Source: Sphingomonas gei (GTDB lineage: Bacteria > Pseudomonadota > Alphaproteobacteria > Sphingomonadales > Sphingomonadaceae). From it: a stretch of DNA of 64,000 nt. Below the pieces are notes generated by a model. That model did no database searches. It was given only the letters and a program-made list of their open reading frames with translations, and was not told the origin of the DNA. Each line of letters starts with the position of its first letter. The first letter of the stretch is position 1. The stretch lies in contig NZ_SRXT01000008.1 of assembly GCF_004792685.1 (NCBI RefSeq), positions 62,001 through 126,000 on the forward strand. Reading direction: 5' to 3'. Below, piece after piece: positions 1-8,190 of this stretch. The position numbers and the translations under genes were made by a program.

Positions 1-275
1 CCGAGCGGCCGAGCCAGAAGATGGAGTGGAAGCCGTTCTGGAGGTTATAGGGGCGCAATCAGCCGGCCCCAACCACCCAATAGCGTATAGCGCCACCTTT
101 GGCTGAACGAAGGTCCGATTTCGGGAACTCGCGCGCCGCTCGGGAATGGCCGACTTTGGGCTCGAAGTCTACGATACGCGATGTCTCAGCGTGCAATCAT
201 CGTCCCGTTGCGCGATTCGATTTCCCCGCGGTCGTGTGATAGCGTTGATCGAAGAGTGACTTCTTGGAGTAGCGC
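1..275. other. Window start, no assignable gene
   Basis: No convincing gene is visible here. A plus-strand frame enters from the left edge at base 2 and stays open for 34 codons to a TGA at 104-106. It could be the tail of a cut-off gene but shows no recognisable motif. Bases 73-84 (CCACCCAATAGC) are the reverse complement of a motif that recurs near 12.9-13.7 kb. Confidence 0.4.
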
Positions 276-821
276 ATGTTTAAAAAGGCAGCGGCGCGCG
301 CTTCTAATGAGGCGGAACTGGAAAGAGCCTTCCGATCAGCGGACAAGATAATTGTGGAGGGTGATTCCGCCCTCCGCGAACAGGCAGAACGTTGGGCGAA
401 ACACGGTCCACCAGTGTCACACGCCGATACGGCGGACGGCGTGTTAACGGGACCCGACGGAGTCGAACCCGCAGCGGCGCCTGTTGGCGGTCTGCGCAGG
501 TCAGTTTTCTCGGTATATGTGTGGCTGCTGTTTGGCGTGCTAGTCTTCGTCTCCGGTGCTGGAGTCTTATACCTCAATCACAGCACGAATATTCGCGGGT
601 CGCCTGCTGCGGCGGCGGAATCGCAGCGAGAATCGCTAGTGTCGATGATCACTTTGCTCGTCTGGCCCACGGTCGCCTTAATCGCTTTGTGCATGATGTT
701 CTTCTTGGCCAGGCAGGCCCTTACGATCGGCTCAAATGTGCGCTTTGAATGGAGAGTGACCGAAAAGGTCTCGGGAAAGCTAGTGATTACGAAGGTGCGA
801 TCCGCAGGCGACGGGCAATAG
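276..821 (+). CDS. Hypothetical two-helix membrane protein
   Basis: I do not recognise this 181-residue protein. Residues 1-70 are charged and soluble, with a Lys/Arg-rich start. Two hydrophobic segments follow at about residues 76-98 and 122-146, separated by a short Ala/Ser/Glu loop, and a basic tail of about 30 residues ends the chain. The likely topology is both ends in the cytoplasm. CTTGGAGTAGCGC stands just before the ATG and contains a usable ribosome binding site (GGAG). The gene converges on the WD40-caspase gene downstream. No function can be assigned. Confidence 0.6.
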   Translation: MFKKAAARASNEAELERAFRSADKIIVEGDSALREQAERWAKHGPPVSHADTADGVLTGPDGVEPAAAPVGGLRRSVFSVYVWLLFGVLVFVSGAGVLYLNHSTNIRGSPAAAAESQRESLVSMITLLVWPTVALIALCMMFFLARQALTIGSNVRFEWRVTEKVSGKLVITKVRSAGDGQ

Positions 822-1025
822 ATCGGAACGCTAGCCCCTGTTATCGCTTTAGTCAGCAGCCCACCGCTATGCCGCCAGCGGGCCGAGAAGCGGCCTGCGC
901 GAAACTCGATCGCTGCGCCGCTAGTTGATGTGCGCAGATGGCGTGCGGCTAGATCCAGGTGCTTTGAGCGGCGTGGTAACCGCGAATAGGTGGCACGCCG
1001 TTCGCAAATAGACAGGATGGAGGCC

Positions 1026-4000
1026 TCATCGGCGCACCGTGAAAAGGTTTGACTGGGGATTTGCACCTTGGGGCCCCCATCCGAAATATTGCGGGACTTG
1101 CTGTTTGGAAGTCATCTGCGTGACCAACTCGCGCAGGTTTGGCCCGAGTTCGGAGAATGTCACGATACCGTCATTGTCGGCGATAGGCTCGCCGTGAAGC
1201 ACCTGCAAAAGTGCGTATGTAAAAGCGCCGTGACCCCATGCGCGTCTCTCGAGCGACGCCTGGCCGTCGCGCGAACTCGAAAAGGTGAATATGTTCCTCT
1301 GGAGATTGTAGACCTCACTCAAAAATGAACGTTCCAACGCTCCCTGCGAGTTACAGGTATCCATGAACAGCATCGCCGGCACTCGGGCTTCTTGCAATGC
1401 GCGTGTAATACGCGCGCCAGTGAGCGCGACATGTTCAAGCCGACCCGAATCCGGATCGACGCCATATGGGATATAGTGATAACGACCACGGCTGTCGGAA
1501 ACGCCGTGCCCGGCGAGGAAGATCAGGATGACGCTATTGCCGTTCACGCGCGATAGTTGCGAAAGATTGGCCTGCAGCGCGTTTAGCGTTGCTTCCTCAT
1601 CCTTCAGTTCGATGACCTTAACGTCACTATAAAGCGCCCGTTCGTCATGCGTGTTCTGGCGTCGTAGGAACTGTGCGAAGGCCCTCGCATCCTCACTCGC
1701 ACAGCACAGTTGGGCCAGCCGGCCCCGGTTGCGATAGGCATAGTTGGAGCCGATCACGAGCGCGTGAAGCACCGGTCGATCCGCGACCGGTGGCAATGGT
1801 TTTGTCGATTCGGGAATTGCGCTTGGGACAAGCGGCGGGGGGTTGAGAGACGCGTTCCGATAAGCGTCCAGCACGCGGACCGTGCTTACTTCACCGATGC
1901 CGTTGCGATTGATCGCACGAATGCCGACATATTCGTCGGAGGCTATGTCGATCGGGAGAGTCCATTGAATCCGCTCTCCTGCCCGCGCCTGTGGCGGTTC
2001 CACTGCGGCAGGGCGTCCATTGATATCGATATGTACTCCGGTCACCGGATCGCCGCTCGGCGAATTGACGATGTATGTGAGGAGCATCTGAGTCCCGTCC
2101 GACCGCATGCGAGCGTCAGCGATCTGAACGATCGGCGGCGCGTTGCGGCGAATCATCTCGTTGGCGAGCGCCGTAGAATTCGCTGCTGCGAGGCCGGGAG
2201 TCGCCAAGCCATCGCGAATATATTTGATTACATGGTTGATGACATCGGGCCGGCGGAAGGCATTCGCGTATCGGGTTACGGGCAACCAGCTCGGCGCTAC
2301 GTCCCCGCCATTATTCAAGTGCCAGCCGAGGATCGCGTCTCCGCCGGTCGAGGAGTCATAATAGCCGGCCTGGGTCCACATCACCCAGTTTTCACCGCTG
2401 GCGTCGATGAATAGGCTAAGCAGCACGCTGCCGTCTTCGATATTGTGCCAGCGCAAGACACCGTCGCGGTACAGCACGGTCGCCGTACGCGCATTGGGCG
2501 CGATATTGACCCGGCGCGGAACGTCCGGCGTCCGATATTGCCACAGCCGACGGCCGCTACGGTCATAACGGGCAAGAAAAGTGGAAGTGCCAAGCACCGC
2601 AAAATCGCCGTTGGGTGCAACGTCGGTACTCCACGTCACGCCTCCTGAAGTTCCTCCCAAGGCTATCGGCACGCGATTGATCGCGGGAGCCGTGCCGCTG
2701 CAGCACCATTTGGACATCGTCGTGCCCCCGCTGGTCTCGCGATAGCCGTCCGTCACCCCCTTGCGCGATGGGTCCGCCGCTGCCGGGTTCACGGTTAGCC
2801 TCCGCTCCATCAGATCGAACGCCACGCCTCGTCCGGCCACTTCGTGCGCCAAATAGAAGCGGTCGCCACTCTCGGAAACCAGAAGCAGCCCCGGATCGGT
2901 CGGCCCAAGATTGTGGTTGTCGATCGGATACACCGATCGCGGCACATCGAAACGCGCGCCTGCATCGTCGATCGCCGAAACGCAGGGATCCGAGCTGGCA
3001 AAGATCGCGCCATGGCCCTGGTAAGGGAGCACCTGAATGATCGTTTGCGATGTGCACAGACCGAAATCCTTGGGTCGCGCATTTGCATCCGCTGCCGACC
3101 AACGGCGCAGGACCTTGTCGGCATCGTGCGATTGATGTTGTGCGATGCTTGCATACACATAGGCGCCGTCGCGTGAGAAGGAGACGCCATTGACGACGGT
3201 GGCCTGTACCGGTCCGCCATGATCCGCCGGAAGCCCGCCAATGTCGTAGTCCCGCACCGGCTCGAGATCGCTGGCGCTGTACTGGGTCAGCGCGGCGGGA
3301 TCGTCCCGGTCTTGCTCGTTGAGATAGCCGACAAGGATGGTTTGTCCGTCTGGAGCGACCGCGAGATCGTAAGGGCGAATGTCCCGGTCGTAGTCACGCG
3401 CGAATGGCCTCGCCGGCGCGGGCGTCGGTGCGAAATCGGAATGCTTCCGCTGTTCGGCGCCATAGCGACGCAGCCTGCGGTCAAAGCTGGTAGTGAAAAG
3501 ATCGCCGGCCCGGTTGAACGCGATCCCGTTGATCCGGCCCTGATACGCCTTGTCCCGATAGGGCGCCGCGTTCCATTTTGCCGTGTTCCAGACCCAGAGG
3601 CCGTTGTTGGCGTCGGGGCAGGTTTCCACGGGAGCCGAATCGCAGGCGTAAAGGCCGACGGCGAGCGATTGGCCGTCGGGTGAAAAGGCGAGGTCGGTTA
3701 TAATGCCGCGCGCACTGAGCAAATCGTGCAGAATCTCGCCGGTAGCCGCGGCGAGCACGAGGAGGCGGAAGGTACCGTCAGCGCGCGTCTGGCCGGCGGC
3801 CGCAATCAGCATTCCATCCGGTGAAATGTCGACCGCGCGAAGCCCGGCCGCGGACGGATCCACCGCCGCCTCTTTGGAGATCGGCACGCGCAAAGTATTG
3901 ACGACGCGTATCTGCTTGGGGTCGTCAACGCGCCATATTTTAACGACGTCGTCGCTGCCTGCCGTCACCATCAGACGGCCTTTGGCGTCGATGCCGGCGC

Positions 4001-4163
4001 GAAATATCGTGCCACTGTGCTGCTGCGGGTCGAGCCGCAGGATTGGTGTATCGCCGTAAGCCGGTTCGCTCTCCGGAGAACAGCGTGGAAGCAAAAGCAG
4101 GGCCATCGCCAAGGCTGCGATGGCTGCGGCCGCCATCAGGACCATGGGAAATCGAAAGGCCAA
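1026..4163 (-). CDS. Membrane-anchored WD40-repeat caspase-family protease
   Basis: This is a protein of about 1045 residues. It begins with a short basic stretch and one hydrophobic anchor (AAAAIAALAMALLLL). WD40/beta-propeller repeats follow, with units such as TAGSDDVVKIWRV, DISPDGMLIAAAG, LAFSPDGQSLAVG and LAVAPDGQTILVGY. The last 250 residues or so are a caspase-like C14 domain. The catalytic dyad is visible: His in LAGHGVS (codon 1506-1508) and Cys in FMDTCNSQG (codon 1353-1355). The frame is open to 4262. I prefer a TTG at 4163 because GGGGGAG lies 7 bases upstream; an ATG at 4145 is the alternative. Most of the protein should lie in the periplasm. Bacterial caspase-WD40 fusions are known in signalling and defence settings, but the substrate here is unknown. 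It is divergent from the peptide/HTTM genes. Confidence 0.85.
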   Translation of the reverse strand: MAFRFPMVLMAAAAIAALAMALLLLPRCSPESEPAYGDTPILRLDPQQHSGTIFRAGIDAKGRLMVTAGSDDVVKIWRVDDPKQIRVVNTLRVPISKEAAVDPSAAGLRAVDISPDGMLIAAAGQTRADGTFRLLVLAAATGEILHDLLSARGIITDLAFSPDGQSLAVGLYACDSAPVETCPDANNGLWVWNTAKWNAAPYRDKAYQGRINGIAFNRAGDLFTTSFDRRLRRYGAEQRKHSDFAPTPAPARPFARDYDRDIRPYDLAVAPDGQTILVGYLNEQDRDDPAALTQYSASDLEPVRDYDIGGLPADHGGPVQATVVNGVSFSRDGAYVYASIAQHQSHDADKVLRRWSAADANARPKDFGLCTSQTIIQVLPYQGHGAIFASSDPCVSAIDDAGARFDVPRSVYPIDNHNLGPTDPGLLLVSESGDRFYLAHEVAGRGVAFDLMERRLTVNPAAADPSRKGVTDGYRETSGGTTMSKWCCSGTAPAINRVPIALGGTSGGVTWSTDVAPNGDFAVLGTSTFLARYDRSGRRLWQYRTPDVPRRVNIAPNARTATVLYRDGVLRWHNIEDGSVLLSLFIDASGENWVMWTQAGYYDSSTGGDAILGWHLNNGGDVAPSWLPVTRYANAFRRPDVINHVIKYIRDGLATPGLAAANSTALANEMIRRNAPPIVQIADARMRSDGTQMLLTYIVNSPSGDPVTGVHIDINGRPAAVEPPQARAGERIQWTLPIDIASDEYVGIRAINRNGIGEVSTVRVLDAYRNASLNPPPLVPSAIPESTKPLPPVADRPVLHALVIGSNYAYRNRGRLAQLCCASEDARAFAQFLRRQNTHDERALYSDVKVIELKDEEATLNALQANLSQLSRVNGNSVILIFLAGHGVSDSRGRYHYIPYGVDPDSGRLEHVALTGARITRALQEARVPAMLFMDTCNSQGALERSFLSEVYNLQRNIFTFSSSRDGQASLERRAWGHGAFTYALLQVLHGEPIADNDGIVTFSELGPNLRELVTQMTSKQQVPQYFGWGPQGANPQSNLFTVRR

Positions 4164-4301
4164 CTCCACTCTCCCCCTTGAGCAGATGCAGCCCTGGCTT
4201 GCGCTGCCATGGATATCATGCGGTCCGCGCCTACGTTGCGCAAGGCCGCTCAAGTCAAGCACGACTATAGGTGTGGCATATTATTTGGAAGTCTGGGGAT
4301 A

Positions 4302-4330
4302 TTGCCAATACCAATATGCGTGGTTATTCA
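4302..4330 (+). promoter_or_regulatory. Possible promoter of peptide-HTTM operon
   Basis: TTGCCA at 4302-4307 and TATTCA at 4325-4330 are separated by 17 bases inside an AT-rich stretch. A second -10-like hexamer, TACAAT, lies at 4333-4338. The region sits between the divergent caspase gene and the small peptide gene. The assignment is by similarity to the sigma-70 consensus only. Confidence 0.35.
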
Positions 4331-4371
4331 ATTACAATGGTGAGTGGAACGACCTCACCGGGAGGTGAACA

Positions 4372-4551
4372 ATGAACAGGAAGTTACTGATTTCATTAGC
4401 TCTCGCAGTTGCGGGAATAGTTACCGTAGGGACGACTTTCTATTTCTCGCCTCAGTCTACGGCCCAGTCACGTGGTGTTATCGTACAGAATAACGATGGC
4501 GGCGGGGGTGGCGGTTGCGGCGGGAGTCATGCCACCTGCAAGGACCGTTGA
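4372..4551 (+). CDS. Small secreted Gly-rich two-Cys peptide (candidate modified peptide precursor)
   Basis: This 59-residue frame starts at an ATG preceded by a near-perfect ribosome binding site (GGGAGGTGAACA). Residues 1-4 are polar and basic (MNRK). A hydrophobic stretch covers 5-25, and STA at 29-31 fits a signal peptidase I site, which would leave a 28-residue mature peptide from Gln32. The mature part has six glycines in a row (43-48), then Cys49, GGSHAT, Cys56 and KDR. One disulfide or a thiol-based modification is possible. Only 12 bases separate its stop from the HTTM gene, so the two are almost certainly co-transcribed. The gene is shorter than many callers accept. I do not recognise the family. 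By context it could be a bacteriocin-like or otherwise modified peptide; this is inference. Confidence 0.7.
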   Translation: MNRKLLISLALAVAGIVTVGTTFYFSPQSTAQSRGVIVQNNDGGGGGGCGGSHATCKDR

Positions 4552-4563
4552 TACCAGGCGAAA

Positions 4564-6216
4564 ATGATCTCGATGGCGAGGGCCGCAGCGAGGACCAGGG
4601 TTTTCGCGGGGCGGACCTTTCGCTCATTTGCTCAAGTCTTCGCCATAGACCTGCGGTCGCTGGCGGCGTTTCGGGTGATCCTCGGCGCCGCGCTTCTGTT
4701 GCGCGTCTTAGAAATCCTTCCCAATGCCGCGGCTTTCCTGAGCGACGAAGGCGTTCTGCCGCGCGGCAGGTTCGGACAGTTCGATTATGCTGATCGAGCG
4801 TCGCTTTACCTTCTGAATGGAACGCCTTGTTTCGCCATCGCGCTGCTCTGGCTGGAGGGGGCTGGGGCGATCTGTCTGATCGCCGGCGTCCGTCCGCGAA
4901 TCTCGGCAGCCTTGTGCTGGGTGCTGCATCAATCCTTGGTCCTGCGAAATCCGTTCATCGGCAGCGGAGGGGACGTGCTCGCCCCGTTGCTGCTGTTTTG
5001 GGCGATGTTCCTGCCGATCGGCGCGCGGTTTTCGACCGAGGCAGTGCTGGCAGAACCAAGCGCACCCACACGCGTGCTGAACGTCGCTACGGCCGGCCTT
5101 CTGTTGCAGGCATCCTATGTCTACTTCTTCGGCGCGATGATGAAAACCTCACCGGAATGGGCGGTCGATGGTTCTGCCGTCTATCTCGCCCTGCACAATG
5201 ACGCCATCGCGACTCCGCTTGCCTACGTCCTTAGAGGCTATGTCTCAGTCACCCAGCCGCTCAGTTTTTTCGTGCTTTGGCTCGAGATACTTACGCCGAT
5301 CCTGTTGTTCGCTCCGGTCCAAACCGACCGCCTGCGCCTCATGGTGCTTCCGTTGCTGATTGCCATGCACCTCGGCTTCAGGCTCTTCCTCGACATAGGA
5401 CTCTTCTGGGTGGTCAGCATAGCTTCGCTGGTGGTGTTCGTCCCGGCGCGATTCTGGGATGCTCTTCACCGGCCGGGCCGCCGCGCGACGGTCGCGATCT
5501 ATTATGAAGGCTCGTGCGGGTTCTACCGCAAGGTCGTGCTCCTCCTTGGCAATATACTCGCCGGACCGACCGTTTCGGTCTTGGCGGCGCACGATCATGG
5601 CAGGATGGGCGCTTTGCTCACGCGCGCCAGGAGTTGGAATCGGCGATTCTTCGCCCTGCTCACTGCCGCATGGACGCCGGCCCGGGCCTACCGCCTGACC
5701 CCGGTCGCGCAAGTCTGCCTCGCATGGGTGTTGGCCTTCTGTCTGATCTGGAATTTCACCGGCCTGCGCGGCGTCCGACGCCCGCAAAGCCTTATCGCTG
5801 TGGCCGATGTCGCCGGTGTCTTCGGGCTCACCCAAAGCTGGGGCATGTTCGCGCCACGCCCGCACGTCGACTATGTGCTGCCAGTCATCGAGGGCCGCCT
5901 GGCGGATGGCAGTGTCGTGGATGTCTATCACCATCATATGGCGCCGCCTTCCTACCAATGGCCAGCCTACCCGGCTGGTGCACTCGGCTCTTCAGACTGG
6001 ACAGGATATTTCGACGCCTTGGCGTTGCGATTGACGCGTAACCGCGAGGCCGCGTTGTTGGATTATGCGCGCTACGCCTGTCGCGACTGGACTGCGCAGC
6101 ACCCGAATTTTCCGCTTCGCGAGGTTCGCGTGACGTTCCTGATCGGGGAGACGCTTTCCGCCTACGCATCTGATCGCAACGCGCGGGAGGCCCATCGCTT
6201 TGCCTGTTTCGTTTGA
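4564..6216 (+). CDS. HTTM (vitamin K carboxylase-like) membrane protein with DCC-like segment
   Basis: This 550-residue polytopic protein has the HTTM start signature DLRSLAAFRVILGAALLLR at about residues 30-48. Several hydrophobic helices follow to about residue 300, in the arrangement of vitamin K-dependent gamma-carboxylase-like proteins and SdpB. Residues 308-345 resemble a DCC/DUF393 thiol oxidoreductase start (VAIYYEGSCGFYRK), but the usual CxxC is CxxY here (Cys318, Tyr321). A further helix at about 385-405 leads to a soluble C-terminal region. Known HTTM proteins act on other proteins or peptides at the membrane, and SdpB helps mature the SdpC toxin. The small peptide gene 12 bases upstream is the obvious candidate partner. 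The actual reaction is unknown. Confidence 0.8.
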   Translation: MISMARAAARTRVFAGRTFRSFAQVFAIDLRSLAAFRVILGAALLLRVLEILPNAAAFLSDEGVLPRGRFGQFDYADRASLYLLNGTPCFAIALLWLEGAGAICLIAGVRPRISAALCWVLHQSLVLRNPFIGSGGDVLAPLLLFWAMFLPIGARFSTEAVLAEPSAPTRVLNVATAGLLLQASYVYFFGAMMKTSPEWAVDGSAVYLALHNDAIATPLAYVLRGYVSVTQPLSFFVLWLEILTPILLFAPVQTDRLRLMVLPLLIAMHLGFRLFLDIGLFWVVSIASLVVFVPARFWDALHRPGRRATVAIYYEGSCGFYRKVVLLLGNILAGPTVSVLAAHDHGRMGALLTRARSWNRRFFALLTAAWTPARAYRLTPVAQVCLAWVLAFCLIWNFTGLRGVRRPQSLIAVADVAGVFGLTQSWGMFAPRPHVDYVLPVIEGRLADGSVVDVYHHHMAPPSYQWPAYPAGALGSSDWTGYFDALALRLTRNREAALLDYARYACRDWTAQHPNFPLREVRVTFLIGETLSAYASDRNAREAHRFACFV

Positions 6217-6448
6217 ACGGCGCTGGGTCAAATCAGCGTGGCGTGGGCGACAGGTCCTGCATCTCGCTCATGCGACTCGTTTGGGCGACTGGGGCGGACT
6301 GCGCGGAGGCCGGAGAGCTAGGCCACGTAAATCCAAGCTTAACCCGGCAACGATCTCCGACGATTCGACAAAATAGATTTCTTCATTATGCAGGAATAGC
6401 GGCGTCTCGAAGAGGGCGTTGCCAATCTCCAAACATCAAAGGGTCGTC

Positions 6449-6952
6449 ATGTCGGAAGATAATAGCTTGAACGCGGTCGAATTCGCGACGGAACTTACGA
6501 TCGCGTGGCTCGGCAATCAGAATAACCGTGTCTCGGCTGATGACGTGCCGGCGTTCTTGCGCGCGATGCACGCCACCGTGACCGAACTGGCCTCCGGATC
6601 TTCGCCGACGGATGTCTCATCGGGCGATGCAAGTTCCGGGCAGGAATTCACGCCCGCGGTTTCAGTGCGGAAGTCGCTGGCCTCGAAGGATCACATCATC
6701 TCGTTGGTCGACGGCAAGCCGTACCGAACGCTGCGCCGGCATCTCTCGACACATGGCATGACGCCGGAAGACTATCGCAGCCGTTACAACCTCAAAGCCG
6801 ACTATCCGATGGTGGCGCAAAGCTATTCCGAGCAGCGCCGGGAAATGGCGAAGAAGATCGGCCTCGGCGCCAAGGGCCGGGCGGCGCGCTCGACTGCCGC
6901 TCCCGTGCCCGCCCCGAAACCTGCCCATCGCGGCCGCGCGAAATCTGAATGA
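6449..6952 (+). CDS. MucR/Ros family transcriptional regulator
   Basis: This 167-residue protein has an N-terminal helical region (AVEFATELTIAWL) and a C-terminal Ros/MucR domain at about residues 75-140 (YRTLRRHLSTHGMTPEDYR). In rhizobial MucR this domain holds a C2H2 zinc finger. Here the two cysteine positions carry other residues (ISLVDGKP) and only the histidine end is kept, as in other cysteine-less members. The tail is rich in Ala, Pro, Arg and Lys. I chose the ATG at 6449 because the protein then starts MSEDNSLN; an in-frame ATG 30 bases upstream is less likely. The family consists of small nucleoid-associated regulators of exopolysaccharide, motility and cell-cycle genes. The 230 bases upstream are free and probably hold its promoter. 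Confidence 0.85.
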   Translation: MSEDNSLNAVEFATELTIAWLGNQNNRVSADDVPAFLRAMHATVTELASGSSPTDVSSGDASSGQEFTPAVSVRKSLASKDHIISLVDGKPYRTLRRHLSTHGMTPEDYRSRYNLKADYPMVAQSYSEQRREMAKKIGLGAKGRAARSTAAPVPAPKPAHRGRAKSE

Positions 6953-6999
6953 TTCCAGGAAGGGCGCGCCACCGAAACGGCGCGCCCAACTGCTTCACT

Positions 7000-7304
7000 T
7001 GGCGGGGTTCCGGATGCTCGCTTCGGAGACCTGACCGAGCTTCGCATACAGCCGGTGCGGTCGGAACCCGGGCGCCGCTAGCGAAGCGACGCACGGAGGT
7101 CAGCGGGCACAACGTCGAGTGTGGTGCCGACCGGACGTTGATGGCAAGTCGCGCCAGCGCGCGGCTCGCAGCCGGCTGACTCAGCCCCATGATCCCGGCC
7201 CGGGTGACACTCCGTTCCTCGATCAGTGCATGGAGCAGCTTGAGCAAGTTGAGGTCGGTGCGAGGCCGCGCCAGAACTTTGAACGCGCAGACGAGCGCGC
7301 CCAC
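7000..7304 (-). pseudogene. Degraded LysR-type regulator remnant
   Basis: Reading leftward from about 7262, the minus strand encodes a clear LysR N-terminal helix-turn-helix (DLNLLKLLHALIEERSVTRA, then LSQPAASRALARL). The similarity stops at about 7145, and no substrate-binding domain follows in that frame. Other frames further left contain short plausible coding tails, for example one ending RNPAK at a stop near 7000. This fits a gene largely deleted or broken by frameshifts. It sits between mucR and tpiA. Confidence 0.5.
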
Positions 7305-7328
7305 TCCCCAGCCCTCCTTTGGGAAAGC

Positions 7329-8075
7329 TCAGGAAAGCGAAGCCGCGGCCCGAATGATCGGTACGAATTTCTCGGCGGTCAGGCTGGCACCCCCGACCAG
7401 CGCGCCGTCGACATTGTCGACCGCGAGGATATCCGCCGCGTTCGCCCCCGTCACCGAACCGCCATAGAGGATGCGGATCCCCACCGCCGCGTCGCCTACC
7501 ATCATCCGCAGCTTGGCGCGGGCGATCGCGTGGATCGCGGCGATGTCGTCGAGCGTCGGGGTCTTGCCGGTGCCGATCGCCCAGCGCGGCTCATAGGCGA
7601 GCGTCAACCATTCGGGCGAGGCGCCGTCGGGCAGCGACTTCTCGATCTGCGACTGGACGATCCGCTCGGCGCGACCTGCGTCGCGCTCGGCCTCGGTCTC
7701 GCCGCAGCACAGGATCACGTGGAGCCCGTGCCGCCGCGCCGCCGCCGCCTTGGCCCAGGCGTCGTGGCTGGTCTCGTGCTGGTCGGCGCGCCGCTCCGAA
7801 TGCCCGACGATGGTCAGCGTCGCGCCGCATTCGCGCAGCATCGCACCCGAGATGCAGCCGGTGTGCGCGCCCTTGTCGGCCTCGTGCAAATCCTGCGCGC
7901 CGATCGGCAGGGCGCTGGACGCCGCGACGGCCGGCGCGATCAGCGTGAACGGCACGCACAAGGCGACATCGACTTGCGGGTTCGCCGCAGCGGCGGCGGC
8001 GATCGCCTCGACTTCGCCAAGCTGCGCCTTCAGCCCGTGCATCTTCCAGTTTCCGGCGACCAGCTTGCGGCGCAT
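7329..8075 (-). CDS. tpiA: Triosephosphate isomerase
   Basis: The product interconverts dihydroxyacetone phosphate and glyceraldehyde 3-phosphate in the cytoplasm. At 248 residues it has normal length. The substrate Asn-Lys pair is in AGNWKMH, the electrophilic His in IVGHSERR, the catalytic Glu in AYEPRWAIGTG and the phosphate-binding loop in LYGGSV. The usual AYEPVWAIGTG motif has Arg for Val here. The gene is divergent from ppiD across a 115-base region that must hold both promoters. Confidence 0.97.
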   Translation of the reverse strand: MRRKLVAGNWKMHGLKAQLGEVEAIAAAAAANPQVDVALCVPFTLIAPAVAASSALPIGAQDLHEADKGAHTGCISGAMLRECGATLTIVGHSERRADQHETSHDAWAKAAAARRHGLHVILCCGETEAERDAGRAERIVQSQIEKSLPDGASPEWLTLAYEPRWAIGTGKTPTLDDIAAIHAIARAKLRMMVGDAAVGIRILYGGSVTGANAADILAVDNVDGALVGGASLTAEKFVPIIRAAASLS

Positions 8076-8190
8076 GTCCTACTCCCTCTGTCTGGCCGCA
8101 GGCGATACCAAGCCTCGCGCGCTGCACAAGCTTGAAGGCGCGGCGCGCCCGCCCTAAAGCACGCGGGATTCCTCTTTCGAACGGCCCTTC

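Noticed and set aside
4095-4163. Possible lipobox (LLLLPRC) at the start of the caspase protein
   Set aside because: Arg at the -1 position does not fit lipoprotein signal peptides; a plain membrane anchor is more likely.
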